DNA of 64,000 nt, from NCBI GenBank assembly GCA_009646425.1, contig WJBW01000001.1:1-64000 (forward strand), in the 5' to 3' direction. The stretch is from Burkholderiales bacterium LSUCC0115 (GTDB lineage: Bacteria > Pseudomonadota > Gammaproteobacteria > Burkholderiales > Burkholderiaceae_A). Positions within the stretch are counted from its first letter, which is position 1, and each line of letters opens with the position of its first letter. The notes under the pieces were generated by a model that saw only the letters and a program-made list of their open reading frames with translations, ran no database searches and was not told the origin of the DNA. Made by a program: the position numbers and the translations under genes. Of this stretch, positions 57,841 through 64,000 are shown one piece after another.

Positions 57841-58644
57841 CTATCGGACAATGCCGCGACCAGGCGCAGCCAGGAAGGCCTTGAAAGGCGTCAACACATC
57901 AACGACAGAAGACTGGCCTGCCGCCTTGGCAGACGCGAGGTCAGACTCCAGCTGGGCCAGGGCCTCGGCCAGGGTGTGGCCGGCCTTGTAGACAGTCTTG
58001 TAGGCCCGACGCAGCGCCAACAGCGCCGGCTCATCAAACCCGCGGCGCTTGAGTCCCTCAGTGTTAATGCCGTGAGCGCCTGCCGGATTGCCAGTGGCCA
58101 TGACATAAGGGGGCAGGTCTTGCAGCAAGGTGGTGCCCGCACCAGTCATGGCGTGGGCGCCGATTCGCACAAACTGGTGGACACCCGTCAGGCCGCCCAG
58201 AATGGCCCAATCTCCCACCTGCACATGGCCGGCCAGCTGGGTGGCATTGGCCATGATGGTGTTGGAGCCCACATCACAATCGTGGGCAATGTGGACATAG
58301 GCCATGACCCAGTTGCGATCACCGATGGTGGTCACACCCTGGTCCTGGGCAGTGCCCAGGTTAACGGTACAAGACTCTCTGAAGGTGTTCTCGGAGCCAA
58401 TCCGCAGCTGAGTGGGCTCACCGGCGTATTTCTTGTCCTGCGGGACATTGCCGATGACACAGTGGGAATGAATGATGTTCTTGGCACCCAGGCTGGTGCG
58501 ACCGATGACCTGGGCATAGGCCATGACCTGGCAGCCATCCCCCAGTTGAACCTCAGGGCCGATGATGGCAAAGGGGCCAATCTGGACGTTGTCGCCGAGC
58601 TGAGCCTTGGGGTCCACCAGGGCCGTTGCGTGGATCTGATTCAC
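57841..58644 (-). CDS. lpxA: UDP-N-acetylglucosamine acyltransferase
   Basis: This 267-residue enzyme does the first step of lipid A synthesis. Hexapeptide repeats fill the left-handed helix (IHATALVDPKAQLGDNVQIG and on). The catalytic His lies in YVHIAHDCDVGS, and LGGLTGVHQFVRIGAHAMTG is a conserved segment. The C-terminal helical domain begins about residue 190. It follows fabZ after 13 bases. Confidence 0.97.
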   Translation of the reverse strand: MNQIHATALVDPKAQLGDNVQIGPFAIIGPEVQLGDGCQVMAYAQVIGRTSLGAKNIIHSHCVIGNVPQDKKYAGEPTQLRIGSENTFRESCTVNLGTAQDQGVTTIGDRNWVMAYVHIAHDCDVGSNTIMANATQLAGHVQVGDWAILGGLTGVHQFVRIGAHAMTGAGTTLLQDLPPYVMATGNPAGAHGINTEGLKRRGFDEPALLALRRAYKTVYKAGHTLAEALAQLESDLASAKAAGQSSVVDVLTPFKAFLAAPGRGIVR

Positions 58645-58657
58645 GTGGGCTCGATCC

Positions 58658-59119
58658 TTATTGGGCTGCTGGTGCTTTGGGCACTTCGCGCAGGGCGCAC
58701 ATCAGGTCAGCCTCTGCGGCCAGTTGGCCATCCACCATGGCCTTGCCTTTGTACTTCCAGATGCCGCGGGCGTGACGCTCGATGAAAACCTCGAGCATGA
58801 CCACGTCACCAGGCACCACCGGGCGTTTAAAGCGAGCGTTGTCGATGCCTGCAAAAAAGTAGACCTGCTCGTCACTCGCCTGGCTGTCGATGGTCTTGAA
58901 GGACAAAATGCCGGCAGCCTGGGCCAGTGCCTCGATGATCAGCACACCGGGCATGACTTTGTAGTGCGGGAAGTGACCGTTGAAAAATTCTTCGTTGGCC
59001 GTGACGTTCTTCTGGGCCAGGATGCGCTGGCCCGGTTCGAGCTCGACGACCCGATCCACCAGCAAAAAAGGATAGCGGTGTGGCAGGGTTTCCAGGATGG
59101 CTTTGATGTCCATTTTCAT
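58658..59119 (-). CDS. fabZ: 3-hydroxyacyl-ACP dehydratase FabZ
   Basis: The ATG at 59119 gives 153 residues starting [20 protein letters not shown]; a second ATG lies two codons on. The catalytic H49 and E63 are in [20 protein letters not shown]. It dehydrates beta-hydroxyacyl-ACP in fatty-acid elongation and competes with LpxA/LpxD for substrate, which explains its place in this cluster. The spacing to lpxD is 46 bases. Confidence 0.97.
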   Translation of the reverse strand: MKMDIKAILETLPHRYPFLLVDRVVELEPGQRILAQKNVTANEEFFNGHFPHYKVMPGVLIIEALAQAAGILSFKTIDSQASDEQVYFFAGIDNARFKRPVVPGDVVMLEVFIERHARGIWKYKGKAMVDGQLAAEADLMCALREVPKAPAAQ

Positions 59120-59165
59120 GTGCGGCTCTCTTTTTAGGCGTTGTCTCGTGATGGGATGATGCAAA

Positions 59166-60239
59166 TCAGTCGTTTGATGGATCGCTCTTCAGGCCAGCAG
59201 CCTGCCCCAGCCGACTCAGGCTGCGGCGCATCTCTGGCAGGCGACGAATGATGGCGGCGCTCTTCTCCCACTGGCGTTCGGGCGCCAAAGGCATGACGCC
59301 GACGTATTTTCCGGCGGTCTCGATCGACGACATCACCAGGCTCATCGGGCCAATGATGGTGTCATCTGCAATCTGTAAATGACCCAGGATCCCCGCGGCC
59401 CCACCGATCTGGCAGTGGCGTCCGATCTTGGCGCTGCCGGCAATGCCCACACAGCCAGCAATGGCCGTGTGATCACCGATCTCGACGTTATGGGCCACCT
59501 GAATCAGGTTGTCGAGCTTAACCCCATGACCGATTCGGGTCGGACTCATGGTGCCTTGGTCGATCACCGTGTTGGCCCCGATCTCGACATCGTCACCGAT
59601 CACCACGCCACCGACCTGAGGAATCTTGACCCACTGGCGATTGGCATTCGGTGCGTAGCCAAAGCCATCTGAACCCAGAACAGCCCCGCTCTGAATCACC
59701 ACCCGCTGACCAATCTGCACCCCAGCGCCCACGCTGACCCGGGCATGCAATAGGCCGGCCCGGCCAATTCGGCTGTTGGCCCCAATCACGCAACCAGGGC
59801 CAATGTCGGTGTCGTCACCAATATCGGCTCCCTCCTCGATCACCACGCCTGCTGCGATTCGAACCCGCTGACCCAATTGGGCGGTCTGCGCGACGACGGC
59901 AGATGGATGGACCTGCGTCTGCTGCACCTGGGCAGCACGATGGGACGCTTGGATGAGACCAGCCACTTGAGCAAAGTACAGATAGGGGTCGGCGACGACG
60001 ATGGCAGCCTTGAACCGACTGGCCAACTGGGCCAGCGAGGGCGGCAGGATCATCAGACCGGCCTGGCAGGCAGAGACCTGGTCGGCCAGCCGCTCATGAA
60101 CGGCAAAGGCGGCATCCAGGGGACCCGCCTGCGACAGAGGCCTGAACTGAAGGACCGCGAACGCTTGGTCTCCCCGGGGATCACCCCCGAGGCGCTGGAT
60201 CAGATCGGCAACCGAAAGAGAACTACTTGGATTGGCCAT
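59166..60239 (-). CDS. lpxD: UDP-3-O-acylglucosamine N-acyltransferase
   Basis: This 357-residue enzyme adds the N-linked acyl chain in lipid A synthesis. The N-terminal uridine-binding domain (1-100) starts [17 protein letters not shown]. Hexapeptide repeats follow, with the catalytic His in [35 protein letters not shown] is characteristic. It overlaps the skp stop by 17 bases. Confidence 0.96.
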   Translation of the reverse strand: MANPSSSLSVADLIQRLGGDPRGDQAFAVLQFRPLSQAGPLDAAFAVHERLADQVSACQAGLMILPPSLAQLASRFKAAIVVADPYLYFAQVAGLIQASHRAAQVQQTQVHPSAVVAQTAQLGQRVRIAAGVVIEEGADIGDDTDIGPGCVIGANSRIGRAGLLHARVSVGAGVQIGQRVVIQSGAVLGSDGFGYAPNANRQWVKIPQVGGVVIGDDVEIGANTVIDQGTMSPTRIGHGVKLDNLIQVAHNVEIGDHTAIAGCVGIAGSAKIGRHCQIGGAAGILGHLQIADDTIIGPMSLVMSSIETAGKYVGVMPLAPERQWEKSAAIIRRLPEMRRSLSRLGQAAGLKSDPSND

Positions 60240-60753
60240 TCAAGACGCGAACGACCTTCTCGGTGATGTCAATTCGCGGGGAGGCGAAGACCGCCTCTTG
60301 GAAGATGATGTCGTACTTCTCGGCCTCTGCGATCTGGCGAATGGCCTTGTTGGCTCGCTCCACCACCACCGCCAGCTCTTCGTTGCGACGCTGATTGAGA
60401 TCCTCACGGAATTCCCGCTGGCGACGCTGCAGATCACGCTCGGTGTCTGAGATCTCGCGCTGGCGTTTGCCGCGATCGGCCTCTGACATGACCGGTGCGT
60501 CACGCTCGAGCTTCTCGACCATGCCACGCAGTTTGGCCGAGGCCTCTTGGAGCTCTTTTTCGCGCTTGGCAAATTCCTGCTCCAGTTTCTTCTGAGCAGC
60601 TTTGGCGGGAGAGGATTCGCGAAGGACCCGCTCCGTGCTCACGAAGCCCACCTTGGTGTCAGCCGCCACCGCCGGCTGAAGGCTCGCCAGCGAAACGAGA
60701 CCCAAGACCGAGACCAATGCCAAAGACTTGTTAAAGCCACCCATCAAACGCAT
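60223..60753 (-). CDS. skp: Periplasmic chaperone Skp (OmpH)
   Basis: The ATG at 60753 has AAAGGG before it and gives 176 residues; a start at 60783 would add ten. The signal peptide ends near residue 31 (LQPAVAA). The mature part is one long charged coiled coil (KLEQEFAKREKELQEASAKL), as in trimeric Skp, which carries unfolded barrel proteins to BamA. The C-terminus [16 protein letters not shown] is the family end. It lies between bamA and lpxD. Confidence 0.93.
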   Translation of the reverse strand: MRLMGGFNKSLALVSVLGLVSLASLQPAVAADTKVGFVSTERVLRESSPAKAAQKKLEQEFAKREKELQEASAKLRGMVEKLERDAPVMSEADRGKRQREISDTERDLQRRQREFREDLNQRRNEELAVVVERANKAIRQIAEAEKYDIIFQEAVFASPRIDITEKVVRVLNGQSK

Positions 60754-60823
60754 AAGAAAACCCTTTAATCGCATACGGTTCACAAGAAGACCCTTAGTTT
60801 CTCACAGCCCTTGGCTCTGGGCG

Positions 60824-63184
60824 CTAGAAGCCGGTTCCGATCTGGAACTGCAGCCGCTGGGTCTTGTCGCCAGTTTCTTTACGAAGTGCATTGCCCATGC
60901 TGAGCTTGAGCGGTCCCACTGGTGAGAGCCAGCTCAGGCCAACACCGGCTGAGGCCCTAAGCCCACCATTGGTACCGACCTCACCCCAGACGTTGCCCAT
61001 ATCAAAGTATGTGAAGAGACGAATGGTTCGGTCCTGGGCCATGCCTGGCAGCGGGAACAACAGCTCGTTGTTGATGACCAGGCGGCGGTTGCCACCCAGC
61101 GCAGTGGAATTGTCGCTGCTCTTGGGGCCCACCGTGCTGCTGGAGAAAGCCCGAATCGACCCAATACCACCGGCGTAGAAGTTCTTGGTCGCCGGGTAAT
61201 TCTGACCAGCCAGACCCAGGCCGTAGCCCAACTCGGTGTTGATGGCGTAGGTAATGGATTTGGTCAGCGCCTTGAACCATTGATGGCCATAGGTCAGACG
61301 GACGTATTCCAACTCGCCGATCGGGGTGCCGTAGTCCCCGTTGACGTACTGGTAACGGCCACTACTGGGGGCAATCGAAGAGTCACGAGAATCACGCGAC
61401 CAGCCCAGTGTCAGCAGATAGGCATCGGCACCGCTGGGATGCGCCTGCTGGTAACTGTAGAAGTTGAGGTTGGTCACGCTGTTGGGTGATCCACCCACCT
61501 TCTGCTGCTCATAGGCGGCACCAAAGAAGATTCGGTCCTCTTCGGTGTAGGGCACACCAAAGCGCATGCCCAGACCTGCAGTCTCAATCGAGTACTGGCC
61601 CAGGGTGCTCAGCTCATCGGCGTTGAACTTACGGGTGTAGATGTCGAACGATCGGCTCACGCCATCGTCGGTCCAGTAGGGGTCGACATGGCTGATCGCA
61701 AAGGTGCGGCTCACCTTGCTGGTGTTGACCTCGAATTTGACGTCGGTACCAGTCCCCAGGAAGTTCTGCTGGGCCACCGAGCCCGACAGCACCAATTTGT
61801 CGGAACTGGAGAAGCCCACACCAAAGGTCAGGCTGCCCAGGGGACGCTCTTCGACCTTGACGTTGACATCAACCTGGTCAGAGGCCCCCACCACGGCATC
61901 GGTGTTGACCTCGACACTCTTGAAGTAACCCAGGCGATCGATACGGTTGCGAGACAAGCGAATCCGCTCGCTGTCGTACCAGGAGGCCTCGAACTGACGC
62001 ATCTCACGGCGAATCACCTCGTCACGGGTCTTGGCATTGCCACTGATGTTGATGCGGCGAACATAGACCCGACGACCTGGATCCAACTGAAGGGTAAAGT
62101 CCACCCGCTTGCTGGTCCGGTCGATTCGGGGCATGGGGTTGACGTTGGCAAAGGCATAGCCCAGCTCACCCATGCGATCGGTCATGGCCTTGGTCACGGC
62201 CAGCAGTTTTTCCTGCGAGAAGACCTCACCCGACTTCAGGGTCTGAAGCTTTTCGAACTGGGCCGGCTGACCGAGCAGATCACCAGCCAGCTTGACCTCG
62301 CCCACGTTGAATTTGTCGCCTTCGTTGATGACCAGGGTGATGAACACGTCCTTGCGGTCTGCAGACAACGACACCTGGGTGGCATCGACCACGAACTCCA
62401 GGTAGCCACGGTTGAGGTAGAAAGACTTGAGGGTCTCGATGTCACCGGTGAGCTTCTGGCGCGAGTACTGGTCCGACTTGGTGTACCAAGACATCCAGGT
62501 GGGCGTCGAGAGTTTGAACTCCGAGAGCAGGTCCTTTTCTTTGAAGGCCTTGGCTCCGACAATGCGGATCTCTTTGATGCGGGCGTCCTCGCCCTCGTCA
62601 ATGGCAATGGAGACCGCCACCCGGTTGCGCTCCAGCGGGGTGATGGTCGATTGAATCTGAACGTCGTATTTGCCACGGCCCAGGTATTGGCGCTTGAGCT
62701 CTTGTTCTGCACGGTCCAGCAGGGCCCGGTCAAAGATTCGGGCCTCGGCCAGACCAGAATCGGCCAAGGCCTTTTTCAGGGTCTCTTTGTCGAACTCCTT
62801 GGAGCCGGTGATCTCGACCACACCAATGGCCGGACGCTCTTCAAGCAGCACCACCAGGACATCGCCCTCGAGCTCCACCCGAACGTCTTTGAAGAACCCG
62901 GTGGCAAACAAGAGGCGTACCGACTCGGTGATGCCATTTTCGGAAATCCGATCGCCCACCTTGATGGGCAGGTAGGAGAACACGGTACCCGGTTCGATGC
63001 GCTGCAGCCCCTCGACCCGCACGTCGCGAATCACCACGCCCGAGACCCCACTGGCAGCGGGCTGGGCCGCTGGCGCCACCGGCGCTGGCAGCTGAACCTG
63101 GGCCTGGGCCGCCAAGGCCGCCAGGGACAGGCCAATGGCCAGACTCAGGCGTGTCACGGTGGGTTGAAGCGTCTGTCTCGACAT
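60824..63184 (-). CDS. bamA: Outer-membrane barrel assembly protein BamA
   Basis: This 786-residue Omp85 protein has a signal peptide to about residue 29 (AALAAQA). Five POTRA domains (about 45-450) begin VIRDVRVEGLQRIEPGTVF and hold YLNRGYLEFVVDATQ. The 16-stranded barrel ends QRLQFQIGTGF. The loop-6 motif, normally (V/I)RG(F/Y), reads IRAF here (GGIGSIRAFSSSTVGPK, codons ATT CGG GCT TTC), so a highly conserved Gly is Ala. It is essential for barrel insertion together with BamD (27387-28295). It follows rseP by 54 bases. Confidence 0.97.
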   Translation of the reverse strand: MSRQTLQPTVTRLSLAIGLSLAALAAQAQVQLPAPVAPAAQPAASGVSGVVIRDVRVEGLQRIEPGTVFSYLPIKVGDRISENGITESVRLLFATGFFKDVRVELEGDVLVVLLEERPAIGVVEITGSKEFDKETLKKALADSGLAEARIFDRALLDRAEQELKRQYLGRGKYDVQIQSTITPLERNRVAVSIAIDEGEDARIKEIRIVGAKAFKEKDLLSEFKLSTPTWMSWYTKSDQYSRQKLTGDIETLKSFYLNRGYLEFVVDATQVSLSADRKDVFITLVINEGDKFNVGEVKLAGDLLGQPAQFEKLQTLKSGEVFSQEKLLAVTKAMTDRMGELGYAFANVNPMPRIDRTSKRVDFTLQLDPGRRVYVRRINISGNAKTRDEVIRREMRQFEASWYDSERIRLSRNRIDRLGYFKSVEVNTDAVVGASDQVDVNVKVEERPLGSLTFGVGFSSSDKLVLSGSVAQQNFLGTGTDVKFEVNTSKVSRTFAISHVDPYWTDDGVSRSFDIYTRKFNADELSTLGQYSIETAGLGMRFGVPYTEEDRIFFGAAYEQQKVGGSPNSVTNLNFYSYQQAHPSGADAYLLTLGWSRDSRDSSIAPSSGRYQYVNGDYGTPIGELEYVRLTYGHQWFKALTKSITYAINTELGYGLGLAGQNYPATKNFYAGGIGSIRAFSSSTVGPKSSDNSTALGGNRRLVINNELLFPLPGMAQDRTIRLFTYFDMGNVWGEVGTNGGLRASAGVGLSWLSPVGPLKLSMGNALRKETGDKTQRLQFQIGTGF

Positions 63185-63238
63185 GCTGTTCCTTTTGACT
63201 ATCGGTCCTGATCGGTCGCTCCCAACGGCTCGACTGAC

Positions 63239-64000
63239 CTAGGCTCCCAAAACCCTTAAAACATCGTTGAACAAGGCCAGGCCGGTCAGAACCAAAATGG
63301 CCACCAGTCCCAACCTCTGGCCCAGTTGCTGAACCCCGACGGACAGCGGCTTTCCACGGACCCACTCGGCCAAATAATACAGGAGGTGCCCGCCATCCAG
63401 CATGGGGATGGGCATGAGGTTGAGCACCCCAATGCTCACACTGATCAAGGCCAGAAACGAGACAAAGGCGGCCAGTCCCACAGCAGCTGACTGACCCGCC
63501 GCACCAGCGATGGAGACCGGCCCGCTCAACTCTCGCCAAGACAGACTGCCCACCACCATGCGGCCAATGGCCTGCCAACTCAGCACAAACATGTCCACCG
63601 TCCGGTCGAGGCCTCGGACAGCCGACTGCCAGACACCATGTTGACGATGGACCTCCTGATAAACCGGTGCCAGAGAAACCCCCAATCGCCAGGTCTTGCC
63701 GGGGGCACCGCCCGCGGCGGTCACTTGAATCGGCGTCACCGTGATCGTCTGCTGGCTACCCGGCTGTTCGCTGTGGGGATCGTCGGCCTTGGGGGTGGTC
63801 ACCAACAGGCTCACCGCCCTGCCCTCGGCCGCTGAGACAGCAGCACTGATGTCGGCCGGCTGGCTCACCGTCTGGCCATTGACTGCCAGAATGACCTGGT
63901 CACTGCGCAGGCCCGCACCCTCAGCTGGGCTGCCCGGCTGCACGCCAGCAACCCGAACAGCCAGACTCTCTGGCCGCAGCCCCAACTGCGCAATCAAAGC
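63239..64000 (-). CDS. rseP: Site-2 protease RseP, C-terminal part (5' end outside window)
   Basis: The frame runs off the right edge of the window, so only about 253 C-terminal residues are seen. A PDZ domain comes first (VAGVQPGSPAEGAGLRSDQVILAVNG, key part GSPAEGAGL). Further on is the conserved membrane motif LNLMPIPMLDGGH, whose Asp is a zinc ligand in this family. The N-terminal HExxH is outside the window. RseP cleaves anti-sigma factor RseA and leftover signal peptides. It begins the leftward envelope cluster. Confidence 0.95.
   Translation of the reverse strand, partial: ALIAQLGLRPESLAVRVAGVQPGSPAEGAGLRSDQVILAVNGQTVSQPADISAAVSAAEGRAVSLLVTTPKADDPHSEQPGSQQTITVTPIQVTAAGGAPGKTWRLGVSLAPVYQEVHRQHGVWQSAVRGLDRTVDMFVLSWQAIGRMVVGSLSWRELSGPVSIAGAAGQSAAVGLAAFVSFLALISVSIGVLNLMPIPMLDGGHLLYYLAEWVRGKPLSVGVQQLGQRLGLVAILVLTGLALFNDVLRVLGA

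Noticed and set aside
61688-63211. 507-residue open frame opposite bamA
   Set aside because: It lies wholly antisense to a certain gene and has no family motif. Biased third codon positions keep stops out of this frame.

Overview
The window is a piece of a betaproteobacterial chromosome, almost certainly order Burkholderiales and probably near Alcaligenaceae. Evidence for this is the gene order mdh-citE-acnB facing sdhCDAB-sdhE-gltA, followed by odhA/odhB/lpd-zapE. The DUF2863 gene, the phaC-phaB-phaR-rimO block and the rseP-bamA-skp-lpxD-fabZ-lpxA-lpxB-rnhB cluster point the same way. The species cannot be named from sequence alone. Most of the window is GC-rich, tightly packed core genome with many 1-30 base overlaps between genes.

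Bases 1-3729 differ. They hold the 3' end of a large Ig-like surface protein gene, a translationally coupled outer-membrane barrel gene, about 700 bases with no recognisable gene, a truncated tyrosine integrase, and a 45-base copy of the 3' part of a proline tRNA (positions 32-76, anticodon GGG). This is read as the right-hand end of a degraded genomic island.

Bases 3730-8050 hold a cobalamin riboswitch with a TonB-dependent receptor (btuB-like), and opposite it a voltage-sensor-type potassium channel gene and a DUF2863 gene. These last two form the tail of the leftward TCA operon mdh-citE-acnB (8053-12696). The rightward operon sdhC-D-A-B-E-gltA (12836-17784) starts from the shared intergenic region. 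After a terminator come odhA (sucA), odhB (sucB), lpd and zapE (17973-24725), then a small secreted protein, a DUF465 protein and a DinG-type helicase. Between them these blocks encode aconitase, 2-oxoglutarate dehydrogenase, succinate dehydrogenase, malate dehydrogenase and citrate synthase.

Bases 27387-35844 hold bamD facing rluD-pgeF, then a polyhydroxyalkanoate block (phaC, phaB, phaR and a thiolase, with rimO between). Bases 36098-39644 hold the leftward operon mltG-tmk-holB-tatD. Bases 39669-44861 carry ygfZ, a thioesterase gene (reverse strand), selO, msrB, yciB, bolA and a parvulin. Bases 44895-50032 hold a leftward set: ratA, rnfH, guaB, guaA, a second DUF465 gene, tadA and a YkuD transpeptidase. 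smpB and a LivK-type binding protein gene follow on the forward strand.

Bases 51795-55192 hold the divergent pair ppsA and ppsR (the kinase/phosphotransferase that controls PpsA). Bases 55189-64000 hold the leftward envelope-biogenesis cluster that starts with rseP (cut by the window edge), then bamA, skp, lpxD, fabZ, lpxA, lpxB, rnhB and a TrmH-type rRNA methyltransferase. I found no CRISPR array, complete insertion sequence, complete tRNA or rRNA. I did not find a convincing new defence or biosynthetic system. The most unusual material is the island end at the left and a few regulatory palindromes and motif deviations listed as findings.
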